Assembly: GCF_022682495.2 (NCBI RefSeq) | Contig: NC_071388.1 | Span: 177,225,622-177,289,621 of the forward strand | Length of the DNA: 64,000 bases | DNA from: Desmodus rotundus | Lineage: Eukaryota; Chordata; Mammalia; Chiroptera; Phyllostomidae | Direction: 5' to 3' | Part shown: piece after piece, positions 1 to 12,401 of the stretch | Layout of the letters: every line of letters begins with the position of its first letter | How positions within the stretch are numbered: position 1 is the first letter of the stretch | Translations under genes and position numbers: made by a program | Notes under the pieces: model-generated | What the model was told of the DNA's origin: nothing | The model's database searches: none | The model's input: the letters and a program-made list of their open reading frames with translations, nothing else

Positions 1-479
1 CAAGGCTTGCTGAGAAAACCAAGGTTTACTTAATATCAGGTCTCTAGATAATGCATTCATATAATACAGAACTTAATGCCTGGAAATGGCCTACACTACT
101 CGGCAGCCACAAACCCACACTAAGGCTGCCTACAGAGCCCCGTTCATCCAGTTGGACTTTTCTATTTTTGCCTCCTGATCAAGAGATAAAGCTCTTTCTT
201 TCTTGATATAAACATTTTTTTCTTTTGGACTTTTGAGCAATGTTCTTTCTCTTAGTTTATTTTTTCTTACTGTCTTAAATACTTTGTACCAAAGTCATAT
301 TTTTTAATTTTCACTACTGTGTTCATTTTCCCTATTAATTTTTTTTTAGTAATTGTATTACTTAAATTTTAAATGTGAATATGCTGTTGCTTTCAAATAT
401 CCCTTGGCAAAAGAAATGATAGGATTTGATGGACTTCCTTAGCATATCAGAAATTGACTTAACAATATTGAAAAAAAAA

Positions 480-858
480 AAGAACCTACCTTGGGAGGGG
501 GCTATGGGAGAATGGGTGAAGAGGTGAGGGAATTAAGAAGTACAAATAAGGCCCTGGCTGGTGTGGCTCAGTGGATTGAGTGCTGGCCTGTGAACTGAAA
601 AGTCACTGGTTCAATTCCCAGTCAGGGTACATGCCTGAGTTGCTGGCCAGGTCCCTTCCCTTCTCTCTAAATAAATAAATAAAATCCTAAAAAATAAAAG
701 TATAAGTAGGTAGTTACATGACCAATGGACATGAACAGTGGTGTGAGGATTGTCTGAGGGAGTGGGGAATGGGGCTTGGTGGGTGGGGCGGGGGGCAAAG
801 GGAGAAAAATGAGGACAATGGTAATAGCATAATCAATAAAATATAATTAAAAGGAAGA
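480..858 (+). mobile_element. L1/HAL1-type 3' UTR fragment split by a SINE
   Basis: Two pieces, about 480-546 and 703-858, together form a LINE 3' end. The first carries 'gaatgggtgaagaggtgag' and the second ends in 'caataaaatataatt'. The same sequence appears in antisense as the 3' end of the HAL1 at 16.1 kb, which fixes the family and the orientation. The Ves SINE at 551-702 is inserted between the pieces and is therefore younger. No coding part is present, so this is a 5'-truncated copy. Confidence 0.75.
551..702 (+). mobile_element. Ves-type tRNA-derived SINE
   Basis: The head 'ccctggctggtgtggctca' is followed by a tRNA B-box-like 'ggttcaattcccagtcagg', a pyrimidine-rich stretch and an 'aaataaataaataaaatcc' tail. 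This is the structure of bat Ves SINEs, which are Pol III transcribed and mobilised by L1. The flanks 'agtacaaataag' and 'agtataagtag' look like an imperfect target duplication. It sits inside an L1-type 3' UTR. Confidence 0.9.
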
Positions 859-879
859 AGAAATCTACCTTTGATTTGA

Positions 880-1440
880 CTGGATTTTTTATGTCATTTA
901 TATAACATAGTTTTAGCTTTATTGAAGTATAATCTATTATATACAATAAAAGTCAATAATTTTAAGTGTATATTTGGAAGAGTTTCGACAAATAAATAAA
1001 GCCCTGTAACCATTACCAAAATCAACATACAGAACATTTCCATCACCTTCAAGGACTTTTGTCCTGCCCCCCTTTTGTTAACCTCCCCCCACCCAGCCCC
1101 TGAAGGACCACCATCTTTCTGTCACTACAGCCTGCCTGTTAGAATTACACATAAATGAAGTCATATTGTGTGTATTCTTTTGTCTCTAGCTTCTTTCACT
1201 CAACATGATACTTTTGAGATTTGTCCATGGTTGGGTAGGGTGTTCTTTTCTATAACATGTATCAGTAGTTTATCCCTTTTATTGCGAAACCATTTTCCAT
1301 TGTATGAGTCTCCCACAACTTATCAGTTTACCGGCTGGGTTGTTTTCACTAACAATGCATAAGAGCTTCAGTAGTTCAACATAATCACCAAAGCCTGGTA
1401 TTGTGGCTATTTTTAACTTCTGTCATAGTGGTAATTTATG
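880..1440 (-). mobile_element. Ancient L1 3' region, antisense
   Basis: The stretch 'tttattgaagtataat...' followed by '...cttctttcactcaacatga' and '...ccattgtatgag...' is the antisense form of the 3' part of old mammalian L1M elements. It is diverged and has no long reading frame. It lines up with the antisense ORF2 block at 1545-2027, so both probably come from one copy. Confidence 0.7.
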
Positions 1441-1544
1441 TGGTTTTGACTTGCATTTTCCTAGTGAACAATGATGTTTATGTCATTTGAAAAGACTTTT
1501 GATTTCATTGATTTTTCTCTTCCTGTTGTACACTTTCTGATTCA

Positions 1545-2027
1545 CTGATTTCTGCTCTTTCTTTCTTCCTTCTATTTACCACGAGTTTAATTTGGTCTTA
1601 TTTCTTTTCCTTTTTTTGTTTTGGTGGAAAATGTAGGCATCCATCTTTAAGTCTTAATTTGGTCGCTTAATGTAAATGCTTGATATTTCAGCTTAGATCT
1701 TTCTTCTCTTCTAATATAAGTATTTAGTATTACAAATTTCTCACCAAACACTACCGTAGCTGCGCCACATTCATTTTACTGTGTTGTGTTTTTATTTTTA
1801 TGCATTTCAAAGCTTTTTCTTCTTTTACCATGTCTTATTTAGAATTAGCATGTTGCCTTAATCCAAATATTTAGGAATTTTCCATGAATCTAAAAAATTA
1901 CTGGTTTCTTGTTTTCATCCATTGTGGTCAGTGGCATAGTTTTGGGTTTTGTTTTCAATTCTTTAAAATTTATTGATATTTATTTTAAACCCCAAATCTG
2001 ATGTATCTTTTTGAATGTTCCATGCAG
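1545..2027 (-). pseudogene. Decayed L1 ORF2 segment
   Basis: The + strand reads like the reverse complement of L1 reverse-transcriptase coding sequence: 'tttcttccttctatttacc', then 'ccattgtggtcagtgg', 'ttaaaatttattgatattt' and 'gaatgttccatgcagtg' in the usual antisense order. Stops and indels are frequent. On the - strand it lies upstream of the 3' block at 880-1440, as expected for one old L1. Confidence 0.6.
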
Positions 2028-2039
2028 TGTTAAAAAAAA

Positions 2040-4330
2040 AAAAGTGAATTCCGCAGTTTCTGGATGGAGTGCTCCGTGTGTGTCAGGTAGGTCAGGCAGG
2101 CTGATAGATGGCACAAATAGTTCTTGTTTACTGCTGCATCCCAAGTAACTCTCAGTTCCTTATTAACGTTTGTTACCTGAATGAATAAATGAATGAATGC
2201 ATGATCTATACCATGGCTGTGGTTATTATTTTTGTCCTCCACTGTGAATTCTCAATAGTGAGCTGCCAGAAGAATAGTCTCAGACCCAACCAGTGTATCT
2301 AGCGCCCTGACACCTAAACAGTTGTGTATGAGCGGTAAGCTGGAAGGCCATTCAGATGGCATGGCTTCCCTTTTAGGTCACTTCTAAATCTGTCACTGCA
2401 AAGTTTACGGTGTATTCCTTGTTATTTAAAGTTTGAGAGATCGCCGATTATTTTTTTCTAAATATAAACTGCCTTTCAATAGTGTTCTGAAAGAAAGCAT
2501 CAGAGAAAAAGAACTTAAATATATTTAAGGAGAATCAGCACCAATTCAATTTCATGAAGGGACAGCTGCAGCTGGGGATGGGAAGAGGCCACAAGAGGAA
2601 CTGTGGCACTGAAATTTTTGTGTCGTAAGTACATTCTTTAGTGGTTGAAAGAAATTTTAATGTACTCTCCCTTTACACAGCTTTTGTTACTTTGCATGAT
2701 TCTTTTCAAAAGAGTTATCAGTCATATCTGTGGCGCAGAATAAAAATGGTAGTTCTTCCAATCAAGATTATCAGTCTTTGAATAACAATGAAAAAATTTT
2801 TTTAAATTATGTAAAAAAAAGACTCTCAGTCTTTTTAGAGTAGCCTCACCATTCTCCCCAAAAGTTGTATCTCATATTTATTTCTTTAAAAAAAATTGGG
2901 CATGTCAACATTAGTTTTATTTTGAGTCTTTTACAACACTCCTTGGCATTACTGTAGACACACTTGCATGTCGGAAAACCAGGATTTCTGGATGGAGACT
3001 GTAACCGCCTTGTAATGGGGAAATGTATTAACGACAGTTGTAACTTGAGTAGTCTCCGAAGTAGTAGGAGAGTTATATTTTTCTCCATTAACGCATCAAA
3101 ATCCACATAAAATTAGTGCATTATTGATGTCCATCTCTGCTTTCTGTTGTTTCAGTTCTCTAAGAGACGAGTGCACTTCTCTTATTTTTGTTTTTTAACT
3201 CCCTCCAAAAAACCCTTGATAAGAATCAGGTCTGGCCAGTTTTGTTAGTTCTCTCTCGGCTTAAGCATAAGTGCTATCTTTAAAATCAGACTCTGGCTTG
3301 CTAGTCTAAGGGGTTGCTAATTAGGCCAAAACATGCCTTAACCTGAGAATTTACCATCATAATTCCAAGTGTTAATATGTAGGAAATCTGGCCAAGAGAA
3401 TATCATGTGTAGATTTGGGGGATTAAACCTATTGAAACTGATTTAATGCAATTCTCTGTAAAAACTTTCTTCTACCCCGCATTGCCCCGCCCCCCACCCA
3501 AAAGATTTGACTTGAGTTAGATACTTCTCTAAGTAAGTGCACATTAACTTATCACATTCTTGTCTTTAGGTCACGGTCTTCTACATTTTCCTTCTATTTC
3601 TTCTGTAATTCCTCCTACAAAGGAATCTTTGTGGCTTGTTTTTTAGATAATCAGGAAGAATGATTCTGCTCTGGTATGAAGGAGAATCAATTCAAAGGCA
3701 ACAAGAACTGCTCAGTTTTGAGAGCCTGGGAAGGCGGCCATTAGCCACAGCTTTGGGGACCAGCACTGCCCGACAGAAGCCCCTTGTAGGAGCACTTCTG
3801 AAAGAAGTGGGTTGTGTGAGGACTTAGGCAATGGGGGCCCAAGCTACTCGTCCCCTGGCCTCCAGGGCCTCCAGGGCCCACGCAGCTAGTAAGCCAGCAC
3901 CATCCCCGATTCCACTGATGCCAAGAGGAGGAAATACACGCTCTCCTGAAATGTGGGTCATAAATAATGGTGCAGAAATATGGGTCCTCTATGTCACCCA
4001 TACTTGGGAATTAAGTCAGGTTGTTCTGAGTGGCATCTGGAGTCTTTAGTGCCTGTCTGCTTTTGAAAAATCTTTCACTGGCTTTGAGTGCTGTCCTTTG
4101 TCTAGTGACTGAAAGAAATTTTAACATACTCTCCCATTTTGAGGCTGCATGGGGCCACTGGCTAGTTCTTGCCTGAAGTGGAAAAAGCATCCCTTCCTCA
4201 GAGGTAGGTGGATACAGCCTTGTGTTAGGGCTCTTGGCTTTGCCTACTGACCTGTTGTAGTAACAGCCCACACAAGTGTGTATGTGGCTGCCCTCTGCTT
4301 ATGTCTATGACCAGGGCCCTAGAATCACTC
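2040..4330. other. Unannotated AT-rich stretch, no gene seen
   Basis: No exon, RNA gene or well-preserved transposon was recognised. Short open frames near 3.74-4.27 kb (up to 86 codons on both strands) lack family resemblance and overlap each other, as expected by chance. A similar motif of about 26 bp occurs twice (2645-2672 and 4108-4135), which hints that both ends belong to an unlabelled old repeat family. Confidence 0.5.
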
Positions 4331-4334
4331 TTTT

Positions 4335-4410
4335 TTAAAATTGAATTTATTAGGGGTGACTCGGGTTAACAAAATCATGCAGGTGTCAGGTGCATAATTC
4401 TACATAGAAT
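4335..4410 (-). mobile_element. L1 3' tail fragment, antisense
   Basis: The pattern 'aatttattaggggtgact', 'gttaacaaaatcatgcagg' and 'gtcaggtgcataattctac' is the reverse complement of a common L1 3' UTR end. The same motif recurs at 10.84 kb and 56.35 kb in this window. Only the terminal ~75 bp is preserved. Confidence 0.6.
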
Positions 4411-5009
4411 CATCCTTACCAGGAAATAATCTGTCCTGAATATTTTGGGGATCACCTCTAGATTGTGATAGCCAGGAACTACAGAGGAGTTGCTGGACAG
4501 ATAAGGCTGGCAATTGTCAAAAAGTGCTGCAGAGAAAAGCCATAAAGCAGGAAAAAAAACCATATCTGCTCTTTCTTAAATTTGGCCTCTTAGCTTAAAT
4601 TTCTCATCCTCAGAGAAGTCTTCCCTTGCCCATACATCTAGAGTGGAGTGCCATTTTTTTTCTTTATATGTGACAATTATTGTATTTGTGTGTTTATCTT
4701 GTTCATTACCTGTCTTTTTCACTGTCTTTGTGAGATATTCACCAATACACACCCAGCACACAGTGCCTACTCAACGGAGAACTGGCATTTACTAAATATT
4801 TGTTGGGTGAAGGACTGTCCTTAGCGACCTCAGACGGCAGCAAGAGTGGGAGGTATGAAGACCATCTAAAATAACCCGAAGACAGGGTGGGCAGCAGCCA
4901 TTGATCAGAGGGCACAATCTGTTTGATTTCTCCTACTACAGTGGGCTTTCCTTGACTTTTACCTTTTTTTACAGACAAGAGCAGCTGAGCAGTTGATTTT
5001 TTTGTTTGT

Positions 5010-5250
5010 TTGTTTTTAGATTGGCGTTCACTGGCAGGCATTGTGCTAAGTGCTTTATTTACATACATTATGTCATTTGACCTGTACAGCAAGTACTATG
5101 TGAAGTAGGTATAATTGTTATTTCATTTCACATATAAGAAAACTGAGACTTGGGTATGAGGGTGGCAGTGGCAGATATATAACTAATATAATAAATGACA
5201 ACATGGGGACTCAAACCCAGGTCTGTCCAACCTCAAATACCACACTCTTA
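5010..5250 (+). repeat. MIR/L2-type ancient repeat
   Basis: The order 'gcattgtgctaagtgcttt', 'acattatgtcatttgacc', 'aagaaaactgagacttggg' and 'gggactcaaacccaggtct' is the classic MIR/L2 3' module: a size-of-pool phrase, 'gaaactgag', then 'caaacccagg'. It is heavily diverged and non-coding. Confidence 0.7.
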
Positions 5251-7945
5251 CAATGTATCGAATGTGTCTGTTTCTTGACCCCAGTGAGATGGAGCAAGAG
5301 AGGCAAAGTGCAAGCATGAATCACAGGCTCCCTTAGCCTGCGCCCAGTGGCCCAATCTGCATTTGCTCTTTCCAGGTAGTAGAGGATTTCTGGTTCTGCC
5401 TGCATCCTGATCTAGTAAATCACGTCCTCCATGTCCATTACCTTATTTTGCTTCCTCGCTGGCGCTCGATCTGTACGCCTCGGACAGAGTTTCCACACGG
5501 CTTCCACATTCCTGGCCGGGTGCTGGCTATTTCTCACCCTCAGCAAGGCATGAAGTCTGCCAATACAGCTCGACAGCACACAGCGCTCAGTCTCTGGTGG
5601 AAGTTTTTTCCCCCAAAGTTTTCATCGTTTAGCCTTTCAGTGTTGAGTCTTCTGTGATGGCGGCCCAGAGCCCTGACTGTCTGGAAATGTTAGCCACTTC
5701 CAGAAAAAAAGCACAGGAGACTGCTCCTTGAACCTAATATCACAAATATGTATTAGATTTTCTCACCCCAAATGATCAAAAAAACTTCCAATTTCATGTA
5801 TACACATTCTATATATTTACTTGCTAGGTAGAACATTATGGCAATTATTTGAGATATATATATATATCTTTTATATATGTCTTTTATATATATCATTTCA
5901 ATATATGCAAATGTGTTATAACTTTTAAAATTCTCCATTTAAACATATGTGTTGAAGGTCTAGGTGACAGGAAGAAATAAAGATAAATAAGTTGACTCCA
6001 AGAGGTTACAAAATCTAATCTTAATCATTTAAAACAAGACCCAGATATAATGGGATATTTTGATCTTTTTAAAATCCTAATGTCTCTTCATAAAGCAATC
6101 TGACACACCAACCTCCTACCAAGAGGACTTGTTCCTTCTTTTCTTTGTCTCACTGCTGATAGTTTGGTAGCTCATCTTGCAGATTCCAGCGCAGGGGCAC
6201 AGGGGATGGTACAGAGGAGCCTGCACTCTCCTTCCCTTGACCCCGGTGAATTTTGCAGATGGAAAAATTGGGGCCACTGAATCTATGGCTGTTCCAGATC
6301 TGAATGTGGGGTAACATGGAGACATGCCATCCAGTGATTCTCTAGGTTTTTCTGAGCACAATGTGGATATGGCTGAAGACAAGCTTAAGCTTTATTTTAT
6401 TTCATAAACTTGTGAAAGTTGCACTTAATTAATGCATTTTAATTATCCTTGATTATTATCCATGCTAGCCAGAAAGTAATTAAAATCAGAAAAACATTTC
6501 TGTCTGCATCTCAAGGCCTACACTACCAAACATTTAGAACAGCTCACCTTGAGCTCTTTCAAAAAAGAGTATTATAATTTCTTATAGTGGAGTTTAAAAG
6601 TCAACCATGTTACTTTTCTTTATGTTGTTTTTGGTCACTGTACCTTCATAGTGTGTGGTAAAGATGAAGGTGTTAACTAAAATGAACTTTTTCAATGTGC
6701 TAGAAAAAGGGATCTTAAGCAAGGTCAAGCCGTTTATTTCAATTCAGTAAACATTTATCAAAAGCCTAGGACCAGGCTAGGTGCTATAGGCAGAGAGCAC
6801 AAAGAGTAGCAGAATCTTAATGGGGAGAGGAGACAATACAGAAATGACTATTTATGGAGTAGGACAATTATTTAAATGAGGGGGGAGATTTCAGCTAAGG
6901 GACAGGGAGTAGGGAATATTTGAGCAGTTGGTGATTGGTGGTGGTAGTGATATCCTTTCAGTTAAGAATTCCTCCAGACCACAGCCTCCCGGAAGGCGGC
7001 ACATACAGGGGAGTGAAGCTTCCCAGGTTTCTGTTTGGGGCATTACTTCTCTTCCACTCACATCTCTCTCTCTTTCATCCCCACTTCCCTCTCCAAAAGA
7101 GGGAAGAGTCATGGAAGGGAAAAGTACTTTTCTTTCTCCTCAGATAAAAAATGTACTGTTTTTCCTGTGCCAATGAGATAGACAAAGTACTTACAAAATA
7201 TGCTCAGGTAGAATAGGAGCATAGTCCAGCCTCTGAGAAAGTGGGACAAACCTTTGTGGATTTCAAAGGGGTCACTCAAAGGAATAAAAAAGTTGGAGCA
7301 TGTAAAGAAAAGGAAAAGCCAGGATGTGTGGGTTGCCAGTTCAATATAGTCATGGTGTTATAAAAAGATCATTCCAAAAGACCGTGTTTTATTTATTTAA
7401 TCAAGTAATTACACTTTCTCCAAAACTTTTGGACGCAAACGCAGAAATAAAGGTATTCATGAAGTCAAGCCTTGCCGTTGCCAGGAAGTAGTAGAGAAAG
7501 CCAATTTAATCTCTGCTACCTGTTCAAGTCCTAAGGGGAAGATGAGCTCATGAATGCATATATAGATCATCACAGGCTGAATTAAGATACATTAAATATG
7601 AAAGTCGGATATAGCCCCTGAGGGTTACACAACATAAAAAGGATAACTGAAGAACAACGTAAAGCTTTAAAAGGAGGGAAACCCAAGATCCTCGCTGGCT
7701 GGTGAAAGTAGTTAGCGCTCACTCTGCAAGAGAAACAGTTTACAGAAGGGCTGGGGTATGAAGACCCTCGCACTCCAACTAATTTAAATGAATGTAAATT
7801 TAGAAGGAGGGACTAGCTTTACCCTTCCATTTGGGGTCTGCAGCCTCTGGACCTGACAGGGTTCTACAGCTTTGACCTGACTTGGATTAAGCTGAAGTAA
7901 AGAGGTAAAGATCTGAAAGCATCTACTGAAATCTTCAAAGGGTAG
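5251..7945. other. Unannotated stretch with possible conserved islands
   Basis: No gene was recognised. 5430-5690 is less AT-rich than its surroundings and contains CpGs ('ctggcgctcgatctgtacg'). 5840-5900 is AT-rich with (TA)n runs. 6420-6480 holds clustered TAAT/ATTA words that resemble homeodomain sites. 6730-6850 has the wording of an old interspersed repeat ('aacatttatcaaaagccta'). None supports a reading frame longer than chance. Confidence 0.45.
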
Positions 7946-7946
7946 G

Positions 7947-7950
7947 TTTG

Positions 7951-7985
<35 letters not shown>
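7947..7985. repeat. (TG)n microsatellite
   Basis: An almost pure run of TG dinucleotides, about 19 units. It is a likely length polymorphism. The open frame reading through it (repeated His-Thr) is an artefact of the repeat. Confidence 0.95.
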
Positions 7986-7986
<1 letters not shown>

Positions 7987-8381
7987 CCACTTTTTCCAAA
8001 ATGGTATAGTTATTTAGTAAAGTACATGCTATTGGCTAAACAGTTGAACATTTATTTTAATAGTTAATTCTGGGGTAACACTGCCTTCAGTACTACAGGG
8101 ATCAGCACAATGAGTGACAGATATGCCACCCTACACATGCCAGGAAGTGTCACATTTGGAGGGTCTGCAGCGCAACGAACTTTTGGTGCATTAATGAATT
8201 GGCATTACAGGGGATTCAATTGGGATGAAGAGTAAAAACTTTCAAGACTTTAAGGTAGAATAAAGTGGCAACCAATCAAAAAAAAGAAATATGTAAATTC
8301 ATACAAAGGACTAGAAGAAAATGTGAGTTTAAAATTAAGAGAATGCTGAGACTATGGAAAGCATTAAAAATGAAGAGGCAG

Positions 8382-8561
8382 GGCTCTGGCTGGGTGGCTC
8401 AGTTGATTAGAGCTTTGGTTGGAGCTTTGGCCCAATACGCCAAGGTTGAAGTTCGATCCCTGGTGAGGGCACATACAAGAATCAACCAATGAATGCATAA
8501 ATATGTGGAAAAACAAATCAATGTCTCTCTAAAAATCAAGGAATAAAAATTATTTTTTAAA
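8382..8561 (+). mobile_element. tRNA-derived SINE with perfect target duplication
   Basis: The head 'ctctggctgggtggctcag' and B-box-like 'gttcgatccctggtgaggg' are followed by 'aatcaaccaatgaatgcat' and 'aatcaatgtctctctaaaa', then an A-rich tail. The 16-bp flank 'aaaaatgaagaggcag' is repeated exactly on both sides (8366-8381 and 8562-8577). That shows L1-style target-primed insertion and little later change. The body differs from the common Ves copies, so this is a separate subfamily. Confidence 0.92.
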
Positions 8562-8589
8562 AAAAATGAAGAGGCAGAAGTAGGAAGGA

Positions 8590-10065
8590 GATTTATGTGC
8601 AAAGACAGATTAGTTTAAGAACCATAATATAGAGAAGGGATTTTATGCAGGGATGAGTTGGAGACTGTTCTCAAAAATAACCCAAAATGATTCAAATGAG
8701 GTAATTTGCCCCCACAACGAGCCAATGTAGGCATTCCTTTTGACAAGAAATGACTACTCAAAAAATTGTGGAGAACCACAAAAGTAAACAGCAAGAGTAA
8801 ATATTATGTATAATGAAGAAAATATTTACAGTGTGTAGATATACAATATTGAAATTTCAGGAATGTTTGTTTACTGTGATAACATGAACAAAACAAGAAA
8901 GACAAGATATAGAAAGAAAGAAATACTGGTTTCTTTCTTGTAATCTCATAAATGGGCCTAACCAGAGAAGTTTATAGTTGATGAAAATTAACTGATTGCT
9001 TTAGGATCATAGGCAAACTCATTCTAGAGAATTCTGAGGCAGAAACACAGCAATCGAACCCTGAAAGCCTGGATAATTCCACCTGAAAACCCAACGGACC
9101 TCTATAAGAAGTCCTTTTATCCTGTGATTTAACTTTAAATTCTGATTATTCAACATCCGGCAAGCTGAGAATCTTACTAGTAAAAAGTAAACAGCAAAGC
9201 ACATCACCGTGGAAATCTGCATGTCTTTAACCGCAGAGGCTCATTAACAATGTAGCAACTAAAGACTCAGGTGCAATACTTGCCGTGACAAACTGACTTA
9301 ATTTGAAAGTAAATAAGCTAGTTTCAGCATTAAGAATTTAAATCTTATTTTTCTTCCACAAAAAGAAACAAAAAAAAAAGGGGGGGGGGCGGCGGGAATG
9401 ACCAGTCCGGCGAAGAAAAAGTATTCAGTCAGTGTTGGAGTTCTTTGTTGTCCAGAACTGGTCACCAGAGTGCAGTTTTACCAACCGGTGGACTTTGGTC
9501 GGCTCATTTACGTTCCGTCTTTTATAAGCAGAGTATCTTGTGTGGGCATGTTCTTTTCTTTGAAGTGATTCCACGTTTAGGGTCAGTTATACCATAAAAG
9601 ACTCCATCTCTACTTGTTTTCCTGGTATATCAGAAATATTGGCCAATGGGCCTTTAAAACATAGAAGGCTAGCAAATGTAACTCATCCAAGTTTTGATTC
9701 TCTGGGTTATGTGATCAATTGGCATTTAACCATCCCTTTTGCTGACTTTTTAATTAAATGAGTAAATCGTATTTTTTCTGCAGGAATTTGAGTCCACAAT
9801 GACAGTGACGTGCAGATGCTCATGCATGCTTTGAGAAAGTGTGTTGTGCATGTGTGTGGTTTAAGGAAAAGATCAACATCTCTCTCACGTGCACCTATAT
9901 GGAAGTATGCACCTGACACATCCAGGTATTCTCTGCCACACAAAGAGATGAGTAATCACCTGTGCCCTCAAGGAGATTAACTATCTATTTTAGCTGATGT
10001 AACTCAGCATACACGTTCTTCTCATAGGATAAAAGAATAATTAAGCCCTGTGTGCGGTGAGAAAG
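8590..10065. other. Unannotated stretch, no gene seen
   Basis: AT-rich sequence with no recognised coding or repeat signature. There is an A-run then G-run with 'gggggggggcggcggg' near 9370-9396. 9420-9560 is a relatively unique-looking, CpG-containing stretch. Short frames here show no family resemblance. Confidence 0.4.
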
Positions 10066-10069
10066 TGCC

Positions 10070-10285
10070 TCGCCTGAGCAGTAGTGAGGTAGAACGATTT
10101 TGGAGTCAGATGGGTCTGGGCTGAACCGTGGCTGTGCGCATGTAGTGTTTTTGTTCCTTGAGGCCTGAGATTTTCTCTCACAAAATGGTGCTACTAACTT
10201 TTAGCTTCTAGAGGTTCAAGAGGGGTAAGTGTGATAATGTATGTAAAACACCCATCATATAAAGAGGTTCTAAATGTTTAGCCCT
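10070..10285 (+). repeat. MIR SINE
   Basis: It has the MIR word order: 'ttggagtcagatgggtctg' (sensor of the tRNA-derived half), then 'gaggcctgagattttctc', 'aaaatggtgctactaactt' and 'aaagaggttctaaatgttt'. It is an ancient non-coding element, diverged as usual. Confidence 0.7.
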
Positions 10286-10830
10286 TCCCGCTTGTGTACT
10301 GTTTAAATGAAATGCTCAAGTGTAGCATTGTCCATAATTTTCTCCATTAATTTTAGTCTGGGATTTTAAAATAATTTCATAAATGCCTCCAGGTTGCAAT
10401 GGCAGTACTTGGAGTGGCAAATGAGGCTGCAATCTAGTTAAAAATTCAGAGACAACGTCAGAATGCCAGAACATGAAGCTCAAAAGCCAGGCCACAGTCG
10501 GTCCACACACTCATCACCCACCACAGCCTCTGCTGTTATACATGGTCTGCCAGCTCTGGGGAGTGTCTAGAGGGAGGTGAACAGGACAAGAGAATGAATG
10601 GTGTTTTTAAAAAGCCTGGAGGAAATAAAGGTGGATAGGACACAAGGATTTGCTTGGCCACCGTTCTATAAAAAAGAAGAGCACATACATTATATCAAGA
10701 GAATTTGACTAGAAATAAATATGGGGTTTCTCTTTCATCTGCTCCCAATCTACCAGATCCATCATGTGGCTTTTCACAGAGGACACAGAGGAAGTCCAAC
10801 CACGCGCACACCTTTCAGTCCTGGACAGTA
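10286..10830. other. Unannotated stretch
   Basis: No recognisable gene or repeat. Only short chance frames occur. Confidence 0.4.
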
Positions 10831-10834
10831 CTTC

Positions 10835-10935
10835 TTTTTTTTTTTAATTTAATTTATGCGGGTGACATTGGTTAATTATATAGGTTTCAGGTGTACAGTT
10901 CTATAATACATCATATGTATACGGTGTTGTGTGTT
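10835..10935 (-). mobile_element. L1 3' tail fragment, antisense
   Basis: A T-run is followed by 'taatttatgcgggtgacat', 'ataggtttcaggtgtacag' and 'gtgtgttcaccaccctaa'. This is the antisense end of an L1 3' UTR, also present at 4.34 and 56.35 kb. It is truncated after ~100 bp. Confidence 0.65.
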
Positions 10936-11399
10936 CACCACCCTAAATCTGGGCAGTACTGCCCACAGCCCTCCCTCCTTTCCCATATGGTTGAACAATA
11001 AGGTAAACTTGAGGCCAAACTTGAATGCTCTACCTGAAACCCAAATAGTTGATTTCCTCTTTTCTTCCTGGTTTCTCTTTACAACAGTCTCCCTCCAAGG
11101 GAATCAGGGTACTTTCTGTAAGGATTATAGAGGCTCCCTAACTAAAAAATTCTAAAACTTAAGTTCCCAAATCCAACTTGCTTTTTGGAGAGACTTAATC
11201 ATTCTTTAACTGCTCTCCTCTTTCTACATTCTAGACTTAATGAGCTAAGGAATGTTAAAAGAAAAACAGATTGGTCATTTTTCTGTCCCCTGGTGAAGGG
11301 TGATTTCTCGGCCTTTTTAAAGATGGGGAGCTCTCTTTCACTTTCATGGAACCCATCAGCATTTTGGTGGCGGCTCTCTAACTTGTATTTTCTTCCTCT

Positions 11400-11845
11400 C
11401 TGTGAATTTTCTTTTAATTTCATTTTCTAAAGTTTGATTGCAGATAACATATATACAGGGAAGTTCACAAATTTTAAAGTGCAAAGCTCAATGAATGTTT
11501 GTGTATTGATAAATATTCTGGATACTTCAACGACATCAAGATGAGGACAGTTTCAGCACCCAGAAGCCTCCGTGGTGTCCCTTCCCAATCGGTAACCCCT
11601 CTCTCATAAACCACTCTGCTGGTTTTGAACTTTATATAAAACAGAATCATAAGCTGTGTACTCTTTGGTGTATGGTTTGTTTTGATCAAAATTAAGTCAG
11701 TGAGATTCAACTATATTGTTCCATGTATCAATAATTTGGGTTTTTGCTGTACAGTATTTCATTTTATGGATATACCACAATTTGCCCTTCCCTGTAGATG
11801 AGTGTTTGTGTTGTTTTCATTATTTGGCTATTTTGAGTAAAACTG
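11400..11845 (-). mobile_element. Ancient L1 3' region, antisense
   Basis: Same class as 880-1440. Phrases such as 'aaaacagaatcataagctg', 'ttccatgtatcaataattt', 'atttcattttatggatata' and 'ttatttggctattttgagt' are the antisense of the conserved L1M 3' part. No frame survives. Confidence 0.65.
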
Positions 11846-12018
11846 CCTTGATCATCACTGTGGATGCTTAATTTTCTCCAGGCTCCCTCTTTGAAGTAAG
11901 TGGAATTGTGGGGAAGGTTTGCAGGCTCCCAGCTCATCTTAATCCACATTAGTTCTTCAGGTTACATTGGCACCAGAATTAAAGGACAACACAAATCTTG
12001 TTTTCAAATTAAAAGAAA

Positions 12019-12401
12019 AAAAGAGAGAAGGCAGAGAGGGAGGGAGGGGGAAAGGAAAAGAGAGGGAGGAAGGGAAATGTGTAGGCATGTTAATATAAAA
12101 CCTTAAACTCATAATTCCCATTTTATGGAGGTATCTGACCATCTTAATTGGCAGTGGCTAAGTAAGTAATGCTTACATGATTACAGACTTCTTTACCTCA
12201 CTTTTGGAAATACTCCATGCCCTTTGGAAATTATTTAAAGAGCTTTGTCATATCCCTTTAAGAAGTGATAAAATCACAATGTCAAGTACAAATTCCAGGC
12301 CAAGTTCACTAGGATATTTGGCTTCTAGTGTTTTTCCTACAAGGATCTCTCTCTCTCTCTCTCTCTCTCTCTACCTCCCTCCCTCTCTCCCTCTCTCTCA
12401 A
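12019..12401. repeat. Purine tract and (TC)n simple repeats
   Basis: 12019-12078 is an A/G-only-like tract ('gggagggagggggaaagga'). 12347-12401 is a (TC)n run passing into 'ccctccctctctcc'. The 144-codon frame crossing the TC run (12177-12611) encodes a Ser-Leu repeat and has no family resemblance, so it is not annotated as a gene. Confidence 0.85.

Noticed and set aside
7784..7999. 71-codon - strand frame with a His-Thr repeat
   Set aside because: Produced by the (TG)n microsatellite at 7947-7985.
8400..8470. tRNA gene-like sequence
   Set aside because: The B-box-like sequence belongs to the head of a tRNA-derived SINE. No complete cloverleaf is present, and the same applies to the other SINE heads.
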